Assembly (NCBI GenBank): GCA_963697205.1
Contig: CAVONB010000002.1
Span: forward strand, 383,155-447,154
Direction: 5' to 3'
Length of the DNA: 64,000 nucleotides
From: CAVONB01 sp963697205
GTDB lineage: Bacteria; Pseudomonadota; Alphaproteobacteria; Rhizobiales; Hyphomicrobiaceae
The notes below the pieces were generated by a model that worked only from the letters and a program-made list of their open reading frames with translations, made no database searches and was not told where the DNA came from. Of the stretch, positions 52,256-60,573 are shown one piece after another. Position numbers and translations under genes: made by a program. Position 1 is the stretch's first letter. The number at the start of each line of letters is the position of its first letter.

Positions 52256-53245
52256 CTACGACAGGGCCGCCACGATAGCCCGGCCCAGGCTCGATCCGCT
52301 CTCGAAAGCGTGCTCGGCCAGCCGCCCCAGGCACCAGTCTCCGGCCACGCCGACGCGGTGCTCCGACGAGAAGATGCAGCTCTCACCCAGCTGCTGCTCG
52401 GCAAATCCATAGCGCCACAGGTGTGCCACCATATGGCTCGGCCGAACCGGCCTGAGGCCGACGACGTGGCTGACTTCAGCCCAAAGCTCCTCCGCCACCG
52501 TCTCCGGGTCGACGTCCTCGGTCTCCCGGCTCCAGGCCTGCGAGGCGTGCACGACGATCGATTCGCCGCGCGTGGCTCGACCCGGCTTGGTGTTGTTGCG
52601 CGCCACCCAGCGGATTACCTCCGACATGTCGGAGAACACGTCCTGCTCGGGAAAGGCCGGCTCGTCGAGCACCACCATCAGCGACCAGCACGGCGTCATG
52701 CGTACCCGCGACAGCGGCTCGGCCAGCGCATCCAGGCGGCCGAGCAGCACCTGCGCCTGCGGCGCCGGAACCGTGATCGCTACCGCATGGAAGGGCCCGA
52801 TCGAGGTCTCGTCCTCGAACCAGATGTGCCAGCCGCGATCCGCCCATTGAATAGTATGCACCCGGCGGCTGGCGTGAATGCGCACGCTTTCGGCCAGCGG
52901 GCGGACCATCGAGGCCATGCCCGGCGTGCCCACGTACCACGGCAGGATCTGGCCCGCGCCCTCGCCGGCCGACGACCGCGGCAGCCACCGCGCGACGTAG
53001 CCGCTGTCCGCCAACTCCTTGAGATAATTCTGAAATTGCGTCGAGCGCGCGGTCACGTACTGCGCGCCGGGATCCAGCGATGCCATGCCCAGCCGCGTCG
53101 TCGCCAGCCGCCCGCCGATGATCCGGTCGGCTTCGAAGACCTCGACGTAGCAGCCGGCGCGACGCAGAACCCGCGCGCACGCGAGTCCCGCCAATCCCGC
53201 CCCGACGACAGCCGTTCGCTTGGTCACACCGCTTGTCTCCCGCAT
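52256..53245 (-). CDS. Renalase-like FAD-dependent NAD(P)-binding protein
   Basis: This 329-residue flavoprotein has the N-terminal FAD fold AVVGAGLAGLACARVLRRAGCYVEVFE, followed by the IGGR-like GGRLATTRLGMASLDPGAQYVTAR region characteristic of renalase and related amine-oxidase-like proteins. The C-terminal FAD contact is VGVAGDWCLG. Renalases oxidise isomeric forms of dihydronicotinamide cofactors; whether this one does is unknown. ATG at 53245 or GTG at 53227 could be the start. It is upstream of sdhC, with a 191-base gap, in the same direction. Confidence 0.85.
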   Translation of the reverse strand: MRETSGVTKRTAVVGAGLAGLACARVLRRAGCYVEVFEADRIIGGRLATTRLGMASLDPGAQYVTARSTQFQNYLKELADSGYVARWLPRSSAGEGAGQILPWYVGTPGMASMVRPLAESVRIHASRRVHTIQWADRGWHIWFEDETSIGPFHAVAITVPAPQAQVLLGRLDALAEPLSRVRMTPCWSLMVVLDEPAFPEQDVFSDMSEVIRWVARNNTKPGRATRGESIVVHASQAWSRETEDVDPETVAEELWAEVSHVVGLRPVRPSHMVAHLWRYGFAEQQLGESCIFSSEHRVGVAGDWCLGRLAEHAFESGSSLGRAIVAALS

Positions 53246-53550
53246 CGGTCACAGCGGTGACCGGCATGCGCAACGCTGCGCACGTCGCCCATTCCGGGCG
53301 CTAGCAACCCCTCGTCTCGACGGCAATCCGCCCGGGACTGCCGGAAGGTGGCCGTGTGAAGCCGATGCATCGCTGGCGCGCACTGTTGCGCACTCGCACT
53401 TCATCAAGCCACAAAACTGCCTAACAACTGATTGACCGGCATTTCAAAACAGCCTTGCCGATACGACAAAATCGCCGCATGCGCCGCAACGCGCGACCGG
53501 CCCGGCGGCATCGCCGGGCGCTGGGAACGTCGGGTTGTAGAGGTCGGCTT
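53246..53550. other. Intergenic interval without visible features
   Basis: About 305 bases lie between two leftward genes. No gene, strong hairpin or clear promoter was found. Confidence 0.4.
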
Positions 53551-54609
53551 TCAGCGCGGCAGGACGAGCCACCAGTCCAGATCGAGGATCACCCCGTCCG
53601 CGTCGGCCTTGCCATCCTCGGCCTTCAGCGGGAAATCGCCGCACGGCCGGTTCTTGGTCGCCACCATACGCACGCGCAACCCGCCGATATCGTCGCGGCC
53701 GGCGATGTCCGCGCGCTCCAGCACCTGCGACCACGCATAGATCGTGTCTCCGGCGAACGCCGGCGCGACATGGCGGCCGCCGTTGATCGCCGCGACATGG
53801 AACGCGTTGGCCAGGCCGTTGAACGACAGCGCCCGCGCCATCGAGATCACCACGCCGCCGTAGATCAGCCGGCGCTTGAACCGACCCTGGCTCTCGGTGT
53901 GTTGATTGAAGTGCACTTTGGCCGTGTTCTGATAAAGCCGCGTCGCCATCTGCTGCTCGGCTTCCTCCAGCGTCACGCCGTCGACATGGTCGATGCGTTC
54001 GCCCGGCGCATAGTCCCCCCACAGGTGCCGCGCGCCCGAAAGCGTCGTGTCGTAGGCCGCCCGCGCGAGCCTGGGCACCGCACCGCCGAGCGCGTCGGCC
54101 GCCACGCTGGCAGCAGGCTTCGGCACGAACGCCTCCGGCGCCACCGCTCCCGCATCGCGCTTCCTGACCATCACCCAGCGCACGTAGTCGAGCACCACCA
54201 CGCCGTCCTGGTTGCGGCCGGTCGAGCGCACGTAGACGACGCCGGATTCCCTGTTGGAATTCTCCCTGAGCCCGATCACCTGCGATGTCGCCGATAGCGT
54301 GTCGCCCGCGAACACCGGGGCCAGGAACCGGCAGTCCGCATAGCCCAGATTGGCGATCGCGTTGAGCGAGATGTCCGCGACCGTCTTTCCGAACACGGTG
54401 TGGAACACCAGGAGATCGTCGAGCGGCTGGCGCGGATAGCCGATGGCGCGCGCGAAGGCCTCCGAGGACTGCACGGCGAACCGGCTGCCATAGAGGCTCT
54501 GGTAGAGCGCCTGGTCGCCGGCCGTCAGCGTGCGCGGCGTGGCATGCGGCATGACCTGCCCGACGCGGAAGTCCTCGAAGAAATTGCCCGGGTTGGTCTT
54601 GGCGCTCAC
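53551..54609 (-). CDS. Mesaconyl-CoA hydratase (MaoC family)
   Basis: This 352-residue protein consists of two MaoC-type hot-dog halves. The opening TNPGNFFEDFRVGQVMPHATPRTLTAGDQALYQSLYG and the AVQSSEAFARAIG phrase match the mesaconyl-C1-CoA hydratase (beta-methylmalyl-CoA dehydratase) of the ethylmalonyl-CoA pathway, which regenerates glyoxylate from acetyl-CoA. A second half carries HFNQHTESQGRFKRRLIYGGVVISMARAL. It starts with the GTG at 54609 and overlaps the stop of the malyl-CoA-type gene (GTGA), so the two are coupled. Crotonyl-CoA reductase and the mutase are not in this window. The family call is good; the pathway is inferred. Confidence 0.85.
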   Translation of the reverse strand: MSAKTNPGNFFEDFRVGQVMPHATPRTLTAGDQALYQSLYGSRFAVQSSEAFARAIGYPRQPLDDLLVFHTVFGKTVADISLNAIANLGYADCRFLAPVFAGDTLSATSQVIGLRENSNRESGVVYVRSTGRNQDGVVVLDYVRWVMVRKRDAGAVAPEAFVPKPAASVAADALGGAVPRLARAAYDTTLSGARHLWGDYAPGERIDHVDGVTLEEAEQQMATRLYQNTAKVHFNQHTESQGRFKRRLIYGGVVISMARALSFNGLANAFHVAAINGGRHVAPAFAGDTIYAWSQVLERADIAGRDDIGGLRVRMVATKNRPCGDFPLKAEDGKADADGVILDLDWWLVLPR

Positions 54610-55487
54610 GACGACGCCTCCAGCGCCGCGATCGCTTCGGCGATCGCCACCGTGCGCCGCGCGATCTCAGCGTGCAGGATCTCGACCATGCGGCCCTTGT
54701 AGGTGATGGCACCCTTACCCTTGTTCTGCGGCTCCGCGAACGCCGCAATGATGCCGCGAGCATCTTCCACATCCGCCTCGCTCGGCCGGAACACCCCGTT
54801 TGCCGTCGCGATCTGATCGGGATGGATCAGCGTCTTGCCGTCCATGCCGAGCATCCGCCCGTGCCGGCATTCCCGCTCAAAACCGTCCGCATCCCGGAAA
54901 TTGTTGTAGACGCCGTCGAGCACGTCGAGACCATAGGCGCGCGCCGCCGTCACCGCCGCCGACAGCCAGTAGAGCGCCGCGGTCCGGTCGCCGTCGAGCT
55001 CCGCCCGCGTCTCCTTGACGAGGTCATTGGTGCCCATCACGAGGCAGGCGAGCCGCGAGCCGCGCCGGCCGCCGACCGCCGCGATCGCGCGCGCATCGAG
55101 AATGGCGAGCGGCGTCTCCATCATGATCCACAGCCGCGTCCTCTCCGGCGCCCCCGCCATCAGCGCTTCAGCCCGTTCCACGTCGGCGGACGAGGCGACC
55201 TTCGTCACCAGCACCGCATCCGGCCCTGCCGCCGCCGCTGCCTTCACGTCGGCCTCGCCCCACGGCGTGTCGAGCCCATTCGCCCGGATCACAAGCTCGC
55301 GCCGGCCGTAGCCACCCGCCTTCACCGCCGCCGTCACCTGTTCGCGCGCGCTGTCCTTTGCCTCCGGCGCCACCGCATCCTCCAGGTCGAGAACGAGGCC
55401 GTCCGCCGGCAAGGATTTCGCTTTCTCGAGCGCCCGGGCATTCGACCCCGGCATATAGAGGACGCTGCGGCGCGGGCGGACGTGCAT
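54606..55487 (-). CDS. Malyl-CoA lyase/thioesterase family protein (HpcH/HpaI fold)
   Basis: This 293-residue protein of the citrate-lyase-beta family opens with RPRRSVLYMPGSNARALEKA and has the metal site LVLDLEDAVAPEAKD. The CoA-binding stretches IMMETPLAILDA and KTLIHPDQIATAN are also present. Its sequence style is closer to (3S)-malyl-CoA thioesterase (Mcl2) than to the 320-residue Mcl1 lyase, and the coupled mesaconyl-CoA hydratase supports a place in the ethylmalonyl-CoA pathway. The ATG at 55487 has GGAG nine bases upstream; a longer start at 55505 is possible. Confidence 0.85.
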   Translation of the reverse strand: MHVRPRRSVLYMPGSNARALEKAKSLPADGLVLDLEDAVAPEAKDSAREQVTAAVKAGGYGRRELVIRANGLDTPWGEADVKAAAAAGPDAVLVTKVASSADVERAEALMAGAPERTRLWIMMETPLAILDARAIAAVGGRRGSRLACLVMGTNDLVKETRAELDGDRTAALYWLSAAVTAARAYGLDVLDGVYNNFRDADGFERECRHGRMLGMDGKTLIHPDQIATANGVFRPSEADVEDARGIIAAFAEPQNKGKGAITYKGRMVEILHAEIARRTVAIAEAIAALEASS

Positions 55488-55702
55488 GGGATGAAACTCC
55501 CTCATCTGGAATGGCGGTGGATCTTCGCCGCGGACCCTAGTCGAAGCACAATAGCGCGCCAACCCTGCGGCAACCGCGACATTCGGACGAGGCGCATCCA
55601 CTCGACGTCCCGCACCGACCACGGCACCACCCCGCCCCCCTGCCCTGACGACTGACCACTGGCCATTGACCAGACACCAGCGCCGGCGCCCCGCCCCGCC
55701 CG

Positions 55703-56073
55703 CAAAGCCATCGATCACGATGGCTTCATCGATCGGATCTGCCCCAGCCTCGCCCTACGCGTGCCCGCATTCTCCGCCATCAAGCTGGCGGGGGCCGGGG
55801 CCGGCCACGACGACGCCAACGCCTTCGACCGCAACGTCGTCATCGGCCCGCACCCCGGCGACGCAAACGTCTCTTTCTGCAACGGCTCTTCCGGTCACGG
55901 CCGCATCACGCCGCCCCCACCCGTGCCGAGCTTGGGCCGAGCTTGGGCCGAACCCGTGTCGCGCCGTCGCCGAGCGCGTCATTGACGGCCGCGTCGTGAC
56001 GCTCGATCTTGCACACTGCGGCGACGACCGGCTGCGGCGCAACGCCCCCGTCGTCGCGCTGAACATCATCTGA
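55703..56073 (+). pseudogene. Remnant of an FAD-dependent oxidoreductase (C-terminal part)
   Basis: Rightward translation gives a decayed match to the C-terminus of DAO/FOXRED1-like flavoproteins. One frame reads DHDGFIDRICPSLALRVPAFSAIKL and NAFDRNVVIGPHPG and NGSSGHGR. A second frame continues as AVAERVIDGRVVTLDLAHCG to a stop at 56073. Between them the frame is lost around a tandem duplication of GCTTGGGCCGA near 55928-55950. Nothing upstream resembles the N-terminal FAD fold, so about three quarters of the gene is missing. It lies directly upstream of the pyridoxal kinase gene. Confidence 0.6.
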
Positions 56074-56099
56074 CCGACCCGAAACGGACGACGCACCGC

Positions 56100-56921
56100 A
56101 TGGCCGTGATCCTCGCCATCTCCTCGCAGGTCGTCCGCGGCCACGTCGGCTTGAGCGCCGTCGTCCCCGCGCTCCAGGCGCTCGGCCACGAAGTGTGGCC
56201 GCTGCCGACGATCCTGTTGTCGAACCACCCCGGCCACGACCGCTGCGCGGGCACGCGCCTCAAGGCGACCGCGCTGGAGGCGATGCTCGACGCGCTGGAG
56301 GAGAACGGCTGGCTGGCCAACGTCGACGCCGTCCTCTCCGGCTATCTGCCGACCGCCGATCACGTCACTCTCGTCGCCGACATCCTCGCGCGTATGCGGG
56401 CCAACCGCACCGTGCACTACCTGTGCGATCCGATCCTCGGCGACGATCCCAAGGGCGTCTACATCGACCCCGCCGCCGCCGCCGCCATCCGCGACACGCT
56501 GGTGCCGCTGGCCGACATCCTGACGCCCAACCGCTTCGAACTCGCCTGGCTCTGCGGGCACCCCGTGACGTCGGCGCCCGAAGCAGTCACCGCCGCCCGG
56601 ATGCTGCCATCGCGCGCGGTGATCGCGACATCGGTGCCGCTACCCGGCGACCATCTCGGCAACCTTCTCGTCGCCGACGGCCGCGCCGCCATCGCCAGCG
56701 TCGCGGAGGAGGCGCACGTCCCGCATGGCACCGGCGACCTGATGTCGGGGCTGCTGCTCGGCCACGCGATGGCGGGGCTCGCGCTCGACGCGGCGATGGC
56801 GCGCGCGGTGGCCGGCGTGGACGCCGCCATCGGCGCCAGCGTGGGTCGCGACGAACTCGACCTCACGACCTGCGCGGCGGCGATCGTGGCGGCGCCTGCG
56901 GTGGGGTTGCTGGCGGCTTGA
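56100..56921 (+). CDS. pdxY: Pyridoxal kinase
   Basis: This 273-residue ribokinase-fold enzyme phosphorylates pyridoxal in the vitamin B6 salvage pathway. The N-terminal SSQVVRGHVGLSAVVPALQALGHEVWPLPTILLSNHPGH is diagnostic of PdxY/PdxK. YLCDPILGDDPKGVYI covers the phosphate region, and VPHGTGDLMSGLLLG supplies the anion hole and catalytic aspartate. It starts 26 bases after the oxidoreductase remnant. A hairpin and T tract follow about 60 bases after the stop, and the GGGGAC palindrome B comes next. Confidence 0.92.
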   Translation: MAVILAISSQVVRGHVGLSAVVPALQALGHEVWPLPTILLSNHPGHDRCAGTRLKATALEAMLDALEENGWLANVDAVLSGYLPTADHVTLVADILARMRANRTVHYLCDPILGDDPKGVYIDPAAAAAIRDTLVPLADILTPNRFELAWLCGHPVTSAPEAVTAARMLPSRAVIATSVPLPGDHLGNLLVADGRAAIASVAEEAHVPHGTGDLMSGLLLGHAMAGLALDAAMARAVAGVDAAIGASVGRDELDLTTCAAAIVAAPAVGLLAA

Positions 56922-56980
56922 GGACGCGTGGCGGCGGCGGTGATCGCTGCGCGAGCGGGGCTCCCGCCCCGCGCCCCGGT

Positions 56981-57013
56981 CGGAGGGACACCCTCCGCCC
57001 CCCCCGTCTTTTT
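56981..57013 (+). terminator. Possible terminator of pdxY
   Basis: GGAGGG-ACA-CCCTCC (56982-56996) forms a hairpin followed, after a C8-containing spacer of twelve bases, by five T residues (57009-57013). The long spacer weakens the case. A second GC-rich hairpin (GCGGGG/CCCCGC) lies just before it. Confidence 0.35.
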
Positions 57014-57046
57014 ATGAGTAGAGTGGGACGGGCTGCGGGCGAGGCT

Positions 57047-57122
57047 GGGGACACCCACCATTTTCCGCCCCACCGCCGTGGTCGCAGGCGCGCGCTTGCC
57101 CAGGAAAGTGGTGGGTGTCCCC
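57047..57122. repeat. GGGGAC palindromic element B
   Basis: The arms 57047-57066 (GGGGACACCCACCATTTTCC) and 57103-57122 pair with a single mismatch over 20 bases, separated by 36 bases. The position mirrors element A: between a rightward gene (pdxY) and the 3' end of a leftward RTX gene. Confidence 0.75.
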
Positions 57123-57130
57123 AACCAGAG

Positions 57131-58906
57131 TCACACGACGTTGAAGTCGTCGGTGGACAGGGTGAGGCCCGCCTTGATGGTCGCGAATTGCTGGGCGACG
57201 GCGCTGCCGGTGCCGTCGGCGTCGTAATAAAGCGCGCCGGTGGCTGTGTCGTGGAGGATGCGCGCGGTAGACGATGCGGCGACGGCGCTGCCCGACTGGA
57301 AGGCTGAAGCGGCGAGCCCCCCCGGCGTGAGCGCGCCAAACACCGCGTGATCGAGCACGATCGTATCCTCGCCGGCCGCGAAGTCGCGCACGCGGTCGAT
57401 GTTATCGGGCCCAAGCGCGGTGTCGAACACGAACCGGTCGACGCCGGCGCCGCCCCACAACTGGTCGGCGCCGCCCTTCCCGGCGAGCGTGTCGTCGCCG
57501 TCCTTGCCGGACAGCGTGTTGCCGGCGCGGTTGCCGGTCAGCGTGTTGTCGAGCGCGTTACCGTCGCCGAACGTGGCGCGCGTGCCAGTCAATTCCAGAT
57601 GCTCGAGGTTGTCGCCGAGCGTCCACGACACGAAGCTGCGCACGGTATCGGCACCAGCGCCGGCCGCCTCGACGATCACGTCGTCGCGCTGATCGACGAC
57701 ATAGGTGTCATCGCCCGCTCCACCCGTCATCGAGTCGACGCCCGCGCCACCGCCGAGCAGGTCGTTGCCATCGCCGCCGTAGAGCTTGTCGTTGCCGCCG
57801 CCGCCGTAAAGCTCGTCGTTGCCCGCACCGCCCCAGAGAATGTCGTTGCTGATCGTCTCGGGGATGGTGCCGGGAGATCGCGGCGCGTCGCCGAACAGAT
57901 GATCGTCACCGGCGCCGCCGATCAGCACGTCGTCGAAACCCGAGCCGGAGAAAATGTCCTTCGTATCGCCGCCCGTCAGCCGCACGCCGCTCTCGACGTC
58001 GTCCGCGATGACCGTGCCCGTCGTGACACCCGACCACTTCCCACTGAAGTCGATCGCACCGCCCGCACCCGACAAAATGGCGCTGATGTTGCCGTCCTCG
58101 CTGGATATCGTCTTGAAGGACTTCAGTTGTTCGACACTTGCAATGAACGTTGTGCCATCGGACTGCAGTTCCTCGATGCCGGCGATGTCCAGTTGGTAGA
58201 GTTCCAGGGTCAAATTGGTGAGCATATCCCAGCCGGTGCCGCCGCGGAGCACGGCACCCGTGCCACCGCCCGCCGAGATGAAGATGTCGTCGCCCGCGCC
58301 ACCGAAAATGCTGTCGCTTCCTTCGTACTCGGCACCGAAGAAGATCGTATCGTTGCCATCGCCACCATAGATGATCGATCCGCCGAAGCCCACCGTCCGG
58401 ATCGTGTCGTCGCCCGCGCCCGCGACGATCGTGTCGTTGCCCACGCCGCCATGAATCGAGTCGTCGCCCGCGCCGCCGATGAGCCGGTTATTGCCGAAAT
58501 TGTCCTCGATGGTGTCGTTGCCGTCGCCGCCATTCAGGGTATCGTCCCCGCCGCCGCCGATGAGGGTGTCGTGGCCATCCGTGCCGAACATCTGGTCGTC
58601 GCCGTCGCCACCTTCGAGATCGTCGTCACCCGATCCGCCGTTGAGCATGTCATCACCTTCATTGCCGTAGAGGTTATCGTTGCCCGCACCGCCCAACAGG
58701 GTGTCGTTGCCCCAAACACCATCAAGGGTGTCGTTGCCTTCCCCACCGTCGAGCACGTCATGACCGATTGGGCCGAGCACCAGATCCCCGCTGAGGGAAT
58801 CACCATTGATGCGATCGTCCCCGGCCCCGCCAAGGAGCGTGTCGTCGAATTGCGAACCGGAAACCAGCTCATTACGGGACAGGCCGCTGTGCAGGACGCC
58901 GCCGAA
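57131..58906 (-). pseudogene. RTX-type calcium-binding repeat protein 2, 5' end lost to an IS
   Basis: About 592 codons of an RTX protein remain. More than twenty GGxGxDx units are present in blocks, interrupted by a non-repeat region near 57950-58230. The C-terminal module (ILHDTATGALYYDADG ... LTLSTDDFNVV) is homologous to that of RTX gene 1. The frame runs without stop into the IS at 58906, where the native start must have been; no good start codon with a ribosome-binding site lies at the junction. The rest of the gene is not found beyond the IS. It could still be read as a fusion from inside the IS (open to 59347), so loss of function is probable but not certain. Confidence 0.7.
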
Positions 58907-60249
58907 TTGACCTGCCCCCCACTTTTCGGGCCAGGGAATATTTGAGAGTCTGCCTCCGAATCGGAGAGCAGCATGCGCAAGAGCAGGTTCACGGAAGAGC
59001 AGCAGGTGGCGATCGTGCGGGAGTGCGATCGTGATGCGCCCGAGGTCGTTGCGAAGCGGCACAAGATCTCGGCGCAGACGATCTACATCTGGAAGAAGAA
59101 GTTCGGCGCATTCGACGCCAACGAAGTGCGCCGCCTCAAGCAGCTTGAGATCGAGAACGCGCGGCTGAAGAAGATTGTCGCCGAACGCGACCTCGAGATC
59201 GAGGTGATGAAGGAGATCGCCGCAAAAAATGGTGAGCGTCGCGGCCCGCCGCAGTGGCGTTGCGTTTGCGGAGGGCCGGGGCCTTTCGCAACGGCGGGCA
59301 ACGGCGCTTTTGAAGACCGCGCGCAGCTCTCTCAAGTACGAGAGCAAGAAGGCGGCGGCAGACGCTCCGTTGATCGAGCGGATGACGGCTCTGGCTGGGC
59401 AATATTCGCGTTTCGGCTATCGGCGCATCCAGGTCTATCTCGAACGCGAGGGCTTCGTCATGAATGACAAGCGCATGCACCGCTTGTGGCGCACGGCGAA
59501 GCTGCAGCTTCCGAAGAAGCGGCCACGAAAGCGCGTCCGTGGTACAGAGCGCGATGTTCCAGAAAGACCCGTCGTTGCGAACCAAGTGTGGTCCTACGAC
59601 TTCGTGTTCGACCATGCCGCGAACGGCCAACAGCTCAAATGCCTGACCGTGGTCGACGAGGGCACGAGCGAAGGCCTGGCGATCGACGTGGCGGGTTCGA
59701 TCCGCTCACGTCGCGTGATCGAGGTGCTCGCGCGCCTCGTCGCCGTGCGTGGTCCGCCGAAGGTGCTCCGGTCCGACAACGGGCCGGAGTTCGTCTCTCG
59801 CGCGCTCCTGAAATGGATAGCGGACGCCGGCATCAAGAGTGCGCTGATCGAGCCTGGCAAGCCCTGGCAGAACGGCACGTGCGAGAGCTTCAACGGCAAG
59901 TTCCGCGACGAGTGCCTGAGCGTAGAGTGGTTCCGCAGTCGAGACGAGGCTCGCGTGCTGATCGAGCAATGGCGTCGACACTACAACGAGGATCGTCCGC
60001 ATCAGGGGCTCGGCAACCTGACGCCGGCGGCCTACGCGACGAAGATCACGGCGGGCGAGATCGAACCTCGCAGGCGCCGACGCACGCGGCCCGTACCGGG
60101 CCGGTCTGCTGCGTGTGTTGCGCACTCCGCAGACCGGCCCGTTGCTCCATCGGAGGCTGTGGTGCAAAGTGCCTATACCGGTGCCCATCGTGGGGCCGGA
60201 TCACCGGCAGATTCAAATAACCGGTGGTCCGAGGAACGGGGGCAGGTCA
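58907..60249 (+). mobile_element. IS3-family insertion sequence interrupting RTX gene 2
   Basis: This 1343-base element has ends TGACCTGCCCCCC (58907) and GGGGGCAGGTCA (to 60249). It encodes OrfA and OrfB. The flanking bases (GAAT and GGGC) do not match, and the sequence beyond the right end is not RTX coding, so a deletion or rearrangement accompanied or followed insertion. Its termini share the first seven bases (TGACCTG) with the IS at 31649, but the transposases differ. Confidence 0.87.
58973..59467 (+). CDS. IS3-family transposase OrfA
   Basis: The DNA-binding part covers the first 86 residues: a helix-turn-helix (FTEEQQVAIVREC, PEVVAKRHKISAQTIYIWKKKFG) and a coiled coil (RRLKQLEIENARLKKIVAERDLEIEVMKEIA). 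After AAKNG at an A6 run (59223-59228) the frame stays open for another 78 residues inside orfB in a different frame, which do not resemble OrfA. The functional end is therefore probably near the A6 run, where frameshifting could occur. GGAG lies six bases before the ATG. Confidence 0.82.
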   Translation: MRKSRFTEEQQVAIVRECDRDAPEVVAKRHKISAQTIYIWKKKFGAFDANEVRRLKQLEIENARLKKIVAERDLEIEVMKEIAAKNGERRGPPQWRCVCGGPGPFATAGNGAFEDRAQLSQVREQEGGGRRSVDRADDGSGWAIFAFRLSAHPGLSRTRGLRHE

Positions 60250-60455
60250 GGGCGGCCGCAGGTGCCACGACGCACTGGACCATGGGTCGAGAAGTCGAGG
60301 CGCGCGGCAGGGCCGCATGCCAATCCACTGTGCAAAGCGAGGCCCGACGCCCCGCTCCTCTTCCACTGGCCAGTCCCCCACGACGATGGCTCGCCTTGTA
60401 TCTCCCCTGCAGAAAAATGGGGACGGTTCCTTTTTGCCCAGGAATTAAACCCTGA
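59229..60455 (+). CDS. IS3-family transposase OrfB, reading past the element's right end
   Basis: The integrase core is present with its DDE residues in WSYDFVFDHA, RSDNGPEFVS and CESFNGKFRDECL, and the C-terminal RPHQGLGNLTPAAYATK typical of the family. It starts at the ATG in the A6-ATGG sequence. Normally OrfB stops soon after residue 280; here the frame continues through the right inverted repeat for about 68 more codons, ending at 60455 in palindrome C. The catalytic part is complete, so the element may still move. Confidence 0.82.
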   Translation: MVSVAARRSGVAFAEGRGLSQRRATALLKTARSSLKYESKKAAADAPLIERMTALAGQYSRFGYRRIQVYLEREGFVMNDKRMHRLWRTAKLQLPKKRPRKRVRGTERDVPERPVVANQVWSYDFVFDHAANGQQLKCLTVVDEGTSEGLAIDVAGSIRSRRVIEVLARLVAVRGPPKVLRSDNGPEFVSRALLKWIADAGIKSALIEPGKPWQNGTCESFNGKFRDECLSVEWFRSRDEARVLIEQWRRHYNEDRPHQGLGNLTPAAYATKITAGEIEPRRRRRTRPVPGRSAACVAHSADRPVAPSEAVVQSAYTGAHRGAGSPADSNNRWSEERGQVRAAAGATTHWTMGREVEARGRAACQSTVQSEARRPAPLPLASPPRRWLALYLPCRKMGTVPFCPGIKP

Positions 60456-60495
60456 CGCTGCGCAGAAGGCGCAAAATGGAACCGTCCCCATTTTT
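60413..60495. repeat. GGGGAC palindromic element C
   Basis: The arms 60413-60430 (AAAAATGGGGACGGTTCC) and 60478-60495 form a perfect 18-base inverted repeat with a 47-base middle. Two more partial copies of the arm core, CCCATTTTTCC and GTCCCCATTTTTC, follow up to about 60535. It fills most of the gap between the IS and the DUF429 gene; no other gene lies in 60250-60573. Confidence 0.75.
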
Positions 60496-60573
60496 CCCCC
60501 ATTTTTCCCGTCCCATTTTTCCGTCCCCATTTTTCGGGCTGCCACCCGCGACGCGCTGCGCAACACTGCGAAC

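Noticed and set aside
57131..59347. RTX gene 2 as a full 738-residue protein starting inside the IS
   Set aside because: The first 147 residues are the complementary strand of the transposase gene, so the long frame is most likely accidental.
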